From NCBI GenBank assembly GCA_038503035.1, contig JAVSML010020371.1:1-64000 (forward strand): a DNA stretch of 64,000 bases, written 5' to 3'. The translations under genes were made by a program, and so were the position numbers. Below are positions 1-10,598 of the stretch, in pieces. Every line of letters begins with the position of its first letter. Within the stretch, counting starts at the first letter, position 1. The notes under the pieces were generated by a model. It saw only the letters and a program-made list of their open reading frames with translations. It did no database searches and was not told the origin of the DNA. This DNA comes from Crocodylus rhombifer (Eukaryota > Chordata > Crocodylia > Crocodylidae).

Positions 1-1048
1 GCGCAGCCCCCGCGGGGGGTAGCCGCGCGGGCAACTCGTCGCGGCCCCCGCGGGCCAGCGAGGCGGCCGTGACCGGCGTGGCGTGGCCGGCGGAGGCGGA
101 GGCTCCCGGCTCGGACCTCAACGCCACCAGGGGAGCCCTGGAGAGCGCGGCCCCCGGCCCCGAGGAGCCCGGGAGCGGAGACCCGGCGGGCAGGGCCGCC
201 ACGCAGGCCGCGCGCCCCTCCGCCGCGCCGGGCCCCGGCCCGGGCCCCGACTCGGCAGAGACCGACCTGCTCCTGGAGGCCCGCACCCCGGGCCCGGCGG
301 CCGGCGAGGAGCGGGAGCTGGCCGCCAGCTCTCCGGCCCAGGGCGCGCTGGGCCGCACCGACGTGACCTGGCTGCCCACGGCGGCGCCGCCGTCCGCCAC
401 CGACGCCCCCGAGCCGCCCTCGGAGCAGGCGGCCTCCGAGATCATCGACATCGACTACTACGACCTCTTTGACGGGGACGGCCGCGGCGGGGCCGAGGGC
501 CTGGACGACTTCGCGGCCGCGGGCCCCGGTGCGGGCAAGAAGCCGGGCGACAAGGCCTCGTCCTGGTCCCTGCACGAGCTCTACGACGACTTCACGCCCT
601 TCGACGAGTCGGACTTCTACCCCACCACCTCCTTCTACACCGACGGCGACGAGGAGGGAGAGGACGACGAGCTGGACGAGCCCGAGGAGGACGAGGAGGA
701 GGAGGAGGAGGACGGGGGCGCCGGGCTGGCCAGGGACTCGGAGGGCGAGAACGGCCGCGCGGCGCCCACTGCGGCCGTGCCCGAGCCCCCGGCGGCCGCA
801 CCCACCAGCCGCCGCTTCGTCGTCCCCCTGCTGCAGACCTTCGTGGTGGCCGGGCCTGGCGCCAGCGCCCGCCCGCGCCCCGGCAAGGACCTGAGCCCGG
901 CGCCCGCGGCCGGAGAGAACGGCACCGAGTGCCGCAGCGGCTACGTGCGGCACAACAACTCCTGCAAGTCCGTGTGCGACTCCTTCCCCAGCTACTGCCA
1001 CAACGGGGGCCAGTGCTACCTGGTGGAGAGCCTGGGAGCCTTCTGCAG
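1..1048 (+). CDS. CSPG5: CSPG5 large ectodomain exon (partial)
   Basis: The frame is open from base 3; bases 1-2 belong to an earlier codon. The exon ends at 1048 before GTAGGG, splitting an Arg codon (AG|G). It encodes the mucin-like attachment region, with N-glycosylation sequons at NAT, NGT and NNS. It also holds the SG site in EEPGSGDP that aligns with the human chondroitin sulfate serine (from memory), and a run of Asp/Glu at about 640-715. The final part carries the first five EGF cysteines (CRSGYVRHNNSCKSVC through GQCYLVESLGAFCR). The GTG at 69 is not a start, because the frame continues upstream with residues similar to human. Codon use is extremely GC-rich. Confidence 0.93.
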
Positions 1049-4000
1049 GTAGGGGAGCAGGGCCGGAGCTGGGGGCAGGGGTGATCGGGTCGGGGGGGCA
1101 GCTAATGGCCAGGTCCCGTTGACTTCAGCCTCCGCAAAGTGGCCGCACCGCATTAAGGCTTGGCCCCTCCGAGGGGCTCGGCCTCAGAATGCCAGGGGCT
1201 GAGGGGGCTGTGGGGGCCGACCCCCTCCCCAAGGGCTGCCCAGAATCGGAAGGGCAGTGGAGGGGAAGGGGCTTTGCCAGCTAGACCCGAGGGGGCGGGG
1301 AGCCAGCCAGGGCTTTCTGAGGTGCAGCGCTGACCCAGGTGGGGCCCCGGGCCCTGCTTGTCGTGAACAGCTCGGGGCGAGGCAGGGTCCCCAGTGCCAG
1401 GTGGCACCAGTCCCACCAGGCTGTTTCTTCCAGCCACCCAGGTGCTCATCCGGAGCGACTGCCTCGGTGCAGCCCCGCGGGCGGAGCCTGGGTCCCACAG
1501 GGTGTCCTGGTCGCATGCTGCCCTGAGCGTGGGGCCCTGGGGCTGCAGGGGGGGCAGGGAAGGGCTGGGTGCTTCAGCGGGGCCTGGCTGCTCTGGAGAT
1601 GACCTGGGAGCATGTTTGCTGTGTGTGCGTGTACACGCATCTTGTGTGCATATATCTGTGTGTGTACGTGCATGTGTGCGTGGCTGTGCATGTGTAGAGA
1701 GCTTGGGAGTAGTGCATGTGCATGTCTGCACGTGTGTGTGCATGTGCTTCTGTGTGTGCGTGTGCACAGGCACATGTGTTTGTGGTGCATCTGCATACCT
1801 GCATGTGTGTGTGTACATGTGTGTGCATGGCTGTGGTGCATATGTGTGTGCGTGCATGTGCCTACTTGTGTGTGTGCGCGCGGTGCATCTGCATGCCTGT
1901 CTGTGTGCACCTGTGTGTGTGTGTCTGTCTGTGCACGCATGGGTGTGATTGTGTGCCCATGTACCCCCCCAGCCCTGGTGCACCCACCTCCTCCCCTCAG
2001 GGTGCTCAGGGAGCTCCTGATGCCCAGGCCCGGCTCCCTGCATCCTGGGTGCCCTGAGCCCTGGCTGGTGCGGGGTGAGGGATTTCCCCATCCCGCCCTG
2101 CCCAGAGCGCTGCGCTGCACTGCGCTGCGCCGCTCGGTGGGGCGGGAAGTAGGTCAGCACCGCTCCACCGAGATGGCACGCTGGGATGTGCCCGTGCTGC
2201 GGATCAGCGCTGGCAGCCTGTGCCACAGGACAGCAGTGGGCCTGTCAGCCGTGGGGGCTGTGTGCAGGGGGCATGCGTGTACTGTGTGCACAGACCCCGT
2301 GCGCATGGGGAATGTGTGCGCTGTGTGTATGAGGCATGTGGGTGCAAAGCATGTGTGTGCCGTGTGCATGGACCCTGTGTGCATGGGAATGTGAGGGTTG
2401 TGTTTGTGAGGCATGTGTGTGCTGTGTGCATGGGGCACATGAGTGCTATGTGTGTAAAGCACGTGTGCATGAGGCATGTGTGTGCTGTGTGTGTGGACCC
2501 CGTGTGCACTGGGCATTTGTGTGCTGTGTGAAGCATGTGTGCGCTGTTTGTATGAGGCATGTGTGTACCATGTGCATGGACCTGTGTGCATGGGGCACAT
2601 GTGTGCTATGTGTGCATGCTCTATGTACATGAAGTCCAAGTACAAGTGTCTGCTGTATGTGTGGACCATGTGTACATAGACACGTGTGCACTGCATACAT
2701 GTGCCCTGTGTGTATGGGGTATGCACATGCTCTGTGCATGGCCCCATGTGCACAGAGCTCATGCATGTGCTGCATGGCACAGACCATGCACGAGGGGAGC
2801 ATAGATGTGCTGCGTGCACAAACCCTGCATACATGGGGCATGTGCATGCTCGTTGCAGGGGAGCAGATGTGTGCTGTGTGCATGGGGAGAACACGCGTGT
2901 GCTGCAGGCATGGCCCCTGTGTACCTGGGGCGGTCCCTCCAGGGGGAGCCCTCCCGCTTGCCCGGCCGGGGTCCTGCTCCCAGCCGGGCACAGTCCCACA
3001 GGGCAGGAGCTGGGGCCAAGCAGGTCCGTGGGGCTGGGCCTGGGCAGCCGCTGGGACGGGGGGAGCATTGCTGGGCCGCACGGGGCTCTTGCAGGGGGAG
3101 GCCAGGTGCTGGGGGGTCTCCTCCCAGGGCACCGTGGGCCCCATCTGGCTGCAGCCCCGCCACGGGGGCTGGCCATGCCCCTCACCATGACATCCCGGCT
3201 GCTCCTGCCCGACTCGCCAGTGCCCAGCTCCGGGTCTTGAGCAGACGCAGGCCCTGTCCCCACAGGAAGTGGGGTCTGTCCCCATGTGCCTCTGGGAGGG
3301 TGCAAGGCCCCCAGACCTCTTCCTCCCCCAGACTAGCAGCTGTGGTTGGACCGGGGGGCACCGTGCCACTGTCCCAGGCCCAGCCCCAGGGAGCACGAGC
3401 ACTGCGAAGGCCTTCTCAGGTGTCCCCTTCCCATGGGACAGGGCTGGTTCCTTCCCCTTCAGCATCTGGGCTCCACGGGGCTGGCCTGGCCTCTCCCTTC
3501 TCCGTGGGGCGGGAAGGGGCCCCCTGTGCCCTGACCGCCTGCCGGGGTCCTGTTGCAGGTGCAATACCCAGGACTACATCTGGCACAAGGGCATGCGCTG
3601 CGAGTCCATCATCACCGACTTCCAGGTGATGTGCGTGGCCGTGGGCTCGGCTGCCCTCGTCGTGCTGCTGCTCTTCATGATGACCGTCTTCTTTGCCAAG
3701 AAGCTCTATCTGCTCAAGACCGAGAACAACAAGCTGCGCAAGACCAAGTGAGCCGAGGCCGGCAGGGAGGAAGGGAGGGAAGCCTCCTGCTTGCCCCAAG
3801 GAGCAGAAGGGATGGGGTGGCAGTGCCTGTTGGTTTCAGACCCCCTCTGCTCCCAGCCGGGAGGGCGGAGGTGGAGGGGAAACGGGCACTGGCATGACGG
3901 AGAGGCTTTTGCCAAACCCTGCTTGTGAAATGCGTCCACCTCTGGGGTGGGCTGCAGCACCTGGACAGCGTGCGGCTCTTGGGACAGGGAGCGAAGAGGG

Positions 4001-7000
4001 TCTCCAGGCCCTGCTGAGACAGCACAGGGTTGTCCGTGGTCCAGGCAGTGGCGGTGGGTGATTCACAACAGTAGCGGTGGTGCGGAGCAGAGGGCAGCAT
4101 CACCCATGAGCCGGAACGGGCTCGTCCCTCCGCTCGGCTTCCAGCAGGCAGTAAATTTCCCTGGGCGGGGGGGGGCCTGGCTCTGCCGTCACGGCCAGGA
4201 GGAGCTCCCCGAGCGGGGGACACTTCAGGCTGGGCCCTCTGCCATCGTGGCAGCTGCATTCGCAGCCTGACGTCGGCTCAGATCCCCGCAGCTCGGTGCT
4301 GTCTGGAGGGGAATCCTCCGCAGCTTGTGAGCCTCGGGGAGACATTCTGAGAGCGTGGGGGTGTCTGCCCCAGCATCCTGGCTCGGGCCCTTAGCCCCCT
4401 GTACCTCCCGCAGGTGTCATTGGACAAGGGTTTCTTCCCAGATCGTTGCGGTCTGTTCATCAGCTGCTACGTCCCACCCCAGAGGTGGCTGCATTTCAGT
4501 GAGGGGATCTTGAGCCTTTGGATGACCCTGCTTCCTAGAAAGGCAGCCTGCAATTGTTCCCCTGAAGTCCTTTTAGTGATTTAGGCCCCCTCTACATGGG
4601 CAGGTCAAGACGCGATGGGATCTAGGGTGTGATCTGCTCTCGCCTGGCTGGAGATGCGATTGTGGGTTCATGTTGGAGCCCGTCACACCCGATCCCACGC
4701 ACTGGCAAAAAACAAGTTCCCATGCCTGGGAGACCCCCTTGGTTGCGGGGCTTCCAACCGTGGAGGTGCCCCTGTGCACCCCTAGGGCTGGGGGATCACT
4801 GCAGCCGCGATCTCCCAGGCTCGGGGGTGCATGAAACCCCTGGGTCTGGCAGATCGTGCCTGCCGCAGTCTCCCACTTTGAACCTGGGAGATCACGGGAG
4901 CTGCGATTCTCCAGGCCTGGGGGTTTCACACACCCTGGAGGCAGCTGCACCCCCCCCGGCTCCAGGACCCACCTGGGTTTCAACACCCACATGCATGTGC
5001 TGCTGGGACCCAGAGGCAGCTGACAGGGCTCCCAGCCACAGGGGAGATCCTGCTACATGTGCAAACTGAAGCGTGATAGCAACCAGCTATAAAGTTAGCA
5101 CAGATTTTTAAGGTCTAACTTTATAGCTGGTTGGAGCTCCCTGTGGTGGGATAGGTACTTTCTTGGTCTCAAGGTCATTGTACAATTAACCAGTTCATTG
5201 CATGATACCTGTAATGTGTAGAGGGGACCTTGAAGAGCTCTGTGCACACAAGCTTGTTCGGCCCCGCGGCTCGCGTGGGGCTGGGGGTTGCCACAAGATG
5301 TCTGTGGGTCCCCACCCTGGGTGACGTGAGCCATCACATGCAGGGCTTGCCACGGTCTCTTCTGGCTTCGGAAACCCCTGGGGGGAGGTGGGCGGTGGTG
5401 TCGTGAGTGGACTCAGACCCTTAGCACACCCCACGTCCGGCAGCAAATGGTCTGGGCAGAGACCCGTGTCTGCCAGGAGCCCCTTGCCATGTCCCCAAGA
5501 GGCAAAGGCAGCCTTACAGCCCCAAGGATTGAGGAGCAGAGCAGAGGAGATGGGGCAGCCGGCTGGGGGGCTCCCCCCGCCTGTGGTGCAATGGGGTGCA
5601 GCACCCCAGCACTGGAACGGCCTGCACAAGTCCATCCCTGCTCCCTGCTGGGCCCGGCTGGCTGGCTGGTTCCCTAACGAGCGTTAATGACTGTTTGAAA
5701 AGTGCCAAGTGCAACTATTAGCCAGGAGTGCTGGTGGCCTCCCAAGCTGTGAATGACACCCCACCCCCACCCCTGGCCCCAGGGAGGCACCACCGCCGCC
5801 TTCCTGCTCATCTGGCCCCCGCTTCCAGCCTGCCAGCCTGCCTGCCCATGGAGCCCCCCACACCCCAGGGACACCAGGCCCCTGTCCGGGTCCCCCAGAG
5901 CCCGGCTCATCTAGCTCTCCCTTCCTGCAGCCCGGCAGATTCTCCCCTACACGTCCCTCGCACACCTGCTTCACACACACGTGCCCCATGCACACGGCGC
6001 ACACACGTCTCATACACACAGTGCACACATGCCCCTTCCGCACACACTTTCCACGGATGGCACACTTGCCCCATGCACATGGGGTGCATGTGCATGGCAT
6101 ACAGATGCCTCATGCACACCCATGCCCCATGCGCACATGTTTCACACACATGCCTCATACACAGCACAGGTATCTCATACACACGGTGCACACACATCCC
6201 ACACATGCTTCACATGCATGGCACACACATGCCTTATACACCCGGGGTCCACGCACATGGTGTAGACGCAGTGTACACATGCCCCAGATTCTCCCCCACT
6301 CTCCAGGGGCTAAGGATCAGCTCAGATTCTCAGATGGGGGAACTGAGGCACAGGGGAAGTGCCGTGGCCGGAGGCGTGGAAGAGTCGCTTTGGGAGCAGG
6401 GTTCAGCCCTCGGTGCCCCCACCACTGAGCCACGCGGTTGTGATGGAAGAGGAGGGTTTTGAGGGGGGTGATATCTCAGTCACTAGCAGGACCCCAGGGC
6501 TCTTGCCCCCCAGAGGAAGCTGGGACCCCTGCCATGTACCGGCCACGTGTCTCGCACACACACACTAGTGCACACATGCTCACGTGGAGCGGCCAACCTG
6601 CACCCTGTTCTACTCGCATTTGTACGTGCTGCCCGGGAGTCTGATGGGAAGATAGCGTGTGTGCAGGCGCTGTCGTGCGTGCTGAGCACCTGTGTGCGCC
6701 AGAGAGCACAGATGTGTGTAGCATAAAGTGTGTGTTCATGTGTGAGAAGTAAGAGTGAGCACACAGGTGTGCAGGCTGTCAGGGGTGTGTATGCATAATA
6801 CAGAGCAAGGGGAAGAGCAGGTAGCATTGCTTTGTGTGTGTGTGTGTGTGAAAGGTGTGTACATGCACTGTGTTCACATGGCTGGCAGCCACAGCGTGCG
6901 GGCAGTCCCCCCCTCCCCATGACCTGGGGGCTCCCTGTGAAGACCAGGACCCCCAGCTTGGCTTGTCCTGCGCTGGCCCAGTCCCCAGTTGCTGGGTTGG

Positions 7001-10000
7001 CATCCCGGTGCGAGGAGCGTGGCACACGGTGGCATCCCACGGCCCTGCAGTGGGCATGGACCAGAGCCCCCTGGGCACGGGCAGGGCAGGAGGGGGCGCA
7101 GGGAGGCCACCAGCGGGGACACTGACCCCGCCTTGCTTTGTCTGCCAGGTACCGGACGCCGTCGGAGCTGCACAATGACAACTTCTCGCTGTCCACCATT
7201 GCCGAGGGCTCCCACCCAAATGTAAGGAAACTTTACGACACCCCCCGTAACCTCTCCCCTCATGCCCGTGCATTGGCTTACTATGATAACATTATCTGTC
7301 AGGTAACTCGTCTTCTTCACGTCTCCCCCTTCTGCCTGCTGCCCCCTTCCTTGCCCCCCACCTGCCCCGGGGGCTGCTTCCGACATCGCCCAGGGTGCTG
7401 GGGTGGGGGGCTAGCAGGACCCCTGGCTGCCCTGGGGCTGGGGGGATGAGGCCTCTGATGAACAGCGTGCGTGGCTGTGTCGTCCCGTGCTGTCACGCTG
7501 GACGCAATTGCCGTGAGCACGAGCCCCCGGGGTGCAGCACCCAGCTCTGGAGCCGGGGGCTCCCAGCAGACCCCGTTGCCCCGAGGGCTGTCGAAAGCCG
7601 CCCCCATCCGCGCCACAGCCGCTTGGCGCCCACTTGCTTTGCGCTCATCTCTGCATCGCCCCCTTCCCGCCCTCCCACCGGCCCTGGCGGCCACAGACCC
7701 TGTGTGCACGTGTGTCTGTTTGCGTGTGTCTGTGTCTGGCATCAGCCGCTCGCCGCACCGGGGAGAGGAGCAGGGGCACCGGTCTCCCCAGGGCATCAGT
7801 CTCCCCCATGCAGCGTGCGGGGGACCAAGGGGCTGGTGCGGTGCAGACCCAGGTCTCTGCTGCTGCCGGCAGGCACTCGAGCAGCAGTTTCCCCAGGCTG
7901 GGGACTCGCCCTGTGCTGCAGGAGGGGGTTCGGGTCTAGGGAACGCAGCCATGGGGCTTGGGCTGAGCTGGGGGCTTTAGGTCTCCCCGCTCCAAGCACA
8001 GACTCACCCTGATTTAGGAGAACCTGGGCCCAAGCCCTCCCATCTGGGGCAGCCATGTCTCATGTCTGCAAAAACATCCCCACCACCGAGCACAGGACAA
8101 GGACAGAGCCACCCCCGTGGCCTCCAGCACGGCCAGCCACAAGCCCTGGTGCCCTTCCCTTGAGCAGCCTCTGTGATTTTGGCTCCACCAGACCAAAGCG
8201 TGGAAGAGCCCAGCTCCCAGCCCTCGTTACTTTTGGGGTGATCATTTTGGCCTTGGCTCTGGGACCCCTGTAGCTGCCCGGTTCCCTGACTGGGAAAGAA
8301 GGGGTGATGGGGTCTCATTGCAGTGACGGGCTGTAGCCATTGGGTTTCAGAGCCACGTCCTCACTGGGAAGTCTAGGTGCACCCAGCTCCACACCTGAGC
8401 ACAGTCCCGGGGTGGGTCTGTGGCGTGGGGCTCTCTCCCTGCCCCCTGGAAGAGGCGGCTAAGGAGAGACGGCCCCGAAGCATGAGGGCTGCTACCATGG
8501 TGGGGCTTCGTAGCAAGGCACCTGGAAAGCCTGGTCCGGTGCAAAGAGAGGGAGTCCAGGGCGCTAGGCCGAGCAGGCGGCAATAGGGGAGGCCAGGAGC
8601 GAGCTAGGGTGCAAGGGGCCGAGCTCTGATGTATCCGGGGGTTCAGCTAGGGGACAGGGTGACTGTCAGCTCGTGGGCAGCTCTCTGCACTAGGGGCAGC
8701 TTGCTGTGCTCGATGCCTGTGTGTGTGTGTGCATGTGCACGTACACATACACGTGCATGTGCACACACTGTGCCGCAGGAGAAGGGAAGGAGTCTACAGG
8801 GAACACTTCACCCGTGACCAGCGCAGTGCAGCTGTGTCTGGAGTCGTGCGGCCGATGCCGGAGGGTGAATTGCTGATTTGGCTTTGCTCTCGGTTGCCTG
8901 TCGGAGCAGCGAGGTGGCGGCATGGCCTGCCTGGGGGAGCGGTGGCATCTCCTGCACGGAGTCTCCCTGGAGGAGGCTGGAAAAACCCTGCACAGGGATG
9001 AATTGAGGAGCAGGCTCCTGCGCTGGTACAGGCTGGATCGCACGACCGTCAGGGCCCCTTCCGCTGTGGTTCTCTGAGGGAGCAGACAGCACAGCGACAG
9101 ATAGGGCAGGGAGCAGAAAGCAGAGCAGAAGGTCAGGTAGGGAGCACAGGAGGGAGCAGATCAGGCGGAGGAGGGGGATCGGGGGACTGTGGGGCTGATC
9201 TGTGGCACCCTGCCGAAACAGTTGCGATGCCACCCCTCTCAGGGCCTCACAAATGCCTGATATTGGTGCATTTTTCGAGACAGGGAAATGGATTCAGAAA
9301 TCGGGGGACTTGCCCAAGGCTGCTTGGGGGAGCCTGTGTCAGAGCTGAATAGGACCCTAGGTCTCCCGACCCCTGCCTGGCCAGCCCACAGCTGTCACCC
9401 CCCTGCCTGAACCCTTCCCTCCCTGCCCCGTCAGTGCAGGGGGTCTCCCTCGAGCTGTGTCCTGGCCTCTGACGCCTCCGGGGCTGAGCTGCATTGCTCC
9501 CTGGAGGGGAAGGGCGCAGCGCTGGGCCTGTCCCAGCCTGACTCAGCTGCCGCCTTCGCTTGCTTTCCTCTCTCACCAGTGCCCATTGCTGGGCCAGTGG
9601 CAGGGCTGCATGGTACTGGGCAGGGGTACTGCTCACCTGGGGGAAGTTCAATCTGGCTGCCTTGCTGGGGAGCAGCGCAGGGAATATCCATCCCGTGAGC
9701 AGGGGCAGGGCACAGAGCACCCCAGCGCAAGACTGAGCAGCCGCTGGAGACCCCAGACCCCTCCATCCCTGTGGCCGTCGGTCCCGGGATGGCCACGCCG
9801 GGCAGAGTACGGTGCAAGTCTCCAGCGTGTGTCATGTAGGAGGTCGGACATGATCACGGCAGGCTGTTCTGGCTGTACCATGCGCCGTGCATCCCCAGAA
9901 CGGCAAAAGCAGCTCTTGTATTTAATGGGGAGGAAAGAAGTCACCCGGGAGCTGATGTGATCAGCAAGGTCCCTGCCAGTCCTAGGCCCTGACTGGAGTT

Positions 10001-10598
10001 AAGGTGAATCTCCCTCCGCTGCCAGCAGTATAGCTCTGCCGACACACAGTGGAGCAGAGCCGATTCTGTCTGCGAGAGGGTGGCACCGCTTGAGGTTTGC
10101 AGCGCCGACTTCCCGGAGCCAAGCTGGTGTCGCTCCCCAGGCGCCAGAGGTCTGAAAGGCAGACACGGGCATTGCTCCTCCAGGCTGCCGAGGGCATCTC
10201 CCTTTGGTTTAAGGGAGCGGCCCAGCAGATCCAGGGTGCTCGGTCATGGGCAGAGGCAGAAACGCTCCCCGCTGTCTGGGGTGGCGCAGGGCAACGAGGA
10301 GGGTTGTCATCCCTGGGCAGGCAGCGCCCGCGCCAGCTTGCTACCCCGTACCGCCGCTCTCTGCTTTCTCAAGGAGGGGAAGGGCATCTGCAGCACAGCC
10401 TCCTCCTGACCTTCCCTCGCCCCTTTTCCCCTCCAGGACGACCCCGCGGCTCCCCACAAGCTGCAGGAGTCGCTGAAACCCTGCACGAAGGAAGAGGAGT
10501 CCTTCAACATCCAGAACTCCACGTCGCCCAAGCACGACAGTGGCAAGGGGGAGCCGGACGAGGCCGAGGTGAACTGTCTGCAGAACAACTTGACATGA
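1..10598 (+). CDS. CSPG5: CSPG5 (neuroglycan C / CALEB), 5'-truncated gene, four exons visible
   Basis: Transmembrane chondroitin sulfate proteoglycan of neurons, with roles in neurite, dendrite and synapse development (family knowledge). The coding exons are 1-1048 (partial), 3559-3747, 7149-7302 and 10437-10598; all introns are GT-AG. They join in frame to 516 residues ending in NCLQNNLT. In order one sees a Ser/Pro/Ala-rich ectodomain with an acid-flanked SG glycosaminoglycan site (Ser codon 174-176), the IIDIDYYD and YDDFTPFDESDFYPTTSFY motifs, a poly-acidic stretch, an EGF-like domain split between exons, one transmembrane helix followed by AKK, and a conserved cytoplasmic tail. The signal peptide and 5' end lie left of the window. 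The next gene downstream in the same direction is ELP6, as in human. Identity is certain from the EGF, TM and tail match; the mucin-like part is divergent, as usual for this family. Confidence 0.96.
1612..1955 (+). repeat. TG-rich imperfect microsatellite in CSPG5 intron
   Basis: Long run of TGTG, CATG and CGTG alternation with no single unit. It is a purine-pyrimidine alternating tract with Z-DNA potential. Apparent ORFs here (Val/Cys/Met-rich, or His/Thr-rich on the other strand) are repeat artefacts. Confidence 0.9.
2262..2912 (+). repeat. Degenerate TG-rich minisatellite in CSPG5 intron
   Basis: Irregular tandem copies built from GCATGTGTGTGCTGTGTG, GCATGGGGCACATG, TGTATGAGGCATGTG and GGACCCCGTGTGCAT blocks. 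Block length is roughly 20-45 bp. The reverse complement of several blocks recurs at 5950-6280, in the next intron. Confidence 0.88.
3559..3747 (+). CDS. CSPG5: CSPG5 exon: end of EGF domain plus transmembrane helix
   Basis: The acceptor TTGCAG ends at 3558 and the donor is AA|GTGAGC. The exon is 189 nt and enters and leaves in the same phase, so skipping it would keep the frame. It encodes CNTQDYIWHKGMRCES, which completes the EGF domain, then a hydrophobic helix from about VMCVAVGSAALVV to TVFF, a stop-transfer AKK, and the start of the cytoplasmic tail (KLYLLKTENNKLRKT). Near-identical to the mammalian protein. Confidence 0.96.
5080..5133. repeat. Perfect short hairpin in CSPG5 intron
   Basis: CAACCAGCTATAAAGTTAG (5080-5098) pairs without mismatch with CTAACTTTATAGCTGGTTG (5115-5133) around a 16-nt loop. 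It is AT-rich in a GC-rich intron. An imperfect direct repeat beginning CTACATG lies at about 4591 and 5053, suggesting the edge of a non-autonomous element. Confidence 0.7.
5950..6282 (-). repeat. CA-rich minisatellite, inverted relative of the 2262-2912 array
   Basis: Blocks such as CACATGCCTCATACACAGCA, GCCCCATGCACA and CACATGCTTCACATGCATGG read on the minus strand as the TGTATGAGGCATGTG and GCATGGGGC blocks of the upstream intron. The two arrays flank the 3559-3747 transmembrane exon. Confidence 0.85.
6825..6862 (+). repeat. (TG)n microsatellite in CSPG5 intron
   Basis: Short run of uninterrupted TG dinucleotides (about 6830-6850) with flanking TG-rich sequence. Similar CA/TG tracts begin at 6553 and 8716. 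Confidence 0.8.
7149..7302 (+). CDS. CSPG5: CSPG5 cytoplasmic exon with two alternative 5' splice sites
   Basis: The acceptor CTGCCAG ends at 7148. The exon encodes YRTPSELHNDNFSLSTIAEG followed by SHPN. There are two donors in it. The inner one (AAT|GTAAGG at 7221/7222) gives the short tail. The outer one (CAG|GTAACT at 7302/7303) adds exactly 81 nt, 27 codons from VRKLYDTP to DNIICQ. Human CSPG5 has two isoforms that differ by this same 27-residue insert (from memory). Both forms join the last exon in frame. Confidence 0.93.
7219..7227 (+). other. CSPG5: Internal alternative 5' splice site of CSPG5
   Basis: AAT|GTAAGG lies in frame within the exon, 81 nt before the distal donor CAG|GTAACT. 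It is a good match to the donor consensus (GTAAG). Its use removes the 27-residue cytoplasmic insert. Confidence 0.82.
8716..8775 (+). repeat. TG/CA alternating tract in CSPG5 intron
   Basis: TGTGTGTGTGTGTGCATGTG is followed by CACGTACACATACACGTGCA and more CA. The TG half is roughly complementary to the CA half, so it can fold back. Confidence 0.75.
9275..9390 (+). mobile_element. MIR-like SINE fragment
   Basis: Contains ACAGGGAAATGGATTCAGAA, GACTTGCCCAAGG, CAGAGCTGAATAGGACCCTA and GGTCTCCCGAC. This order matches the MIR core (gaaactgaggc, acttgcccaaggtca, cagagctgggattcgaacccaggtct). Old and diverged. CORE-SINEs of this kind occur in reptiles as well as mammals. Confidence 0.6.
10437..10598 (+). 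CDS. CSPG5: CSPG5 terminal coding exon
   Basis: The acceptor CCCCTCCAG ends at 10436. The exon encodes DDPAAPHKLQESLKPCTKEE, ESFNIQNS and the C-terminal EVNCLQNNLT, with stop TGA at 10596-10598. The tail is strongly conserved relative to mammals, which fits a cytoplasmic interaction surface. Confidence 0.95.
   Translation, partial: DDPAAPHKLQESLKPCTKEEESFNIQNSTSPKHDSGKGEPDEAEVNCLQNNLT

Larger units (their letters stand above)
3748..7148 (+). other. CSPG5: CSPG5 intron between the transmembrane and cytoplasmic exons
   Basis: Begins GTGAGC and ends CTGCCAG. It holds the hairpin at 5080 and the CA minisatellite at 5950-6280. A GC-rich stretch at about 4600-5060 repeats a 'gggagatc...cctggg' theme (4730, 4800, 4890). 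A short MIR-like 'gggggaactgaggcacaggg' occurs near 6335. No coding exon was recognised. Confidence 0.7.

Noticed and set aside
69..71. GTG as a possible start for the CSPG5 frame
   Set aside because: The frame is open to base 3 and the upstream residues resemble CSPG5, so it is an internal valine codon of a truncated exon.
1153..3564. Several long ORFs on both strands (up to 383 codons minus strand) in the CSPG5 intron
   Set aside because: They read through TG/CA minisatellites and give His/Thr/Cys/Val-monotonous peptides; the region lies between two validated CSPG5 exons.
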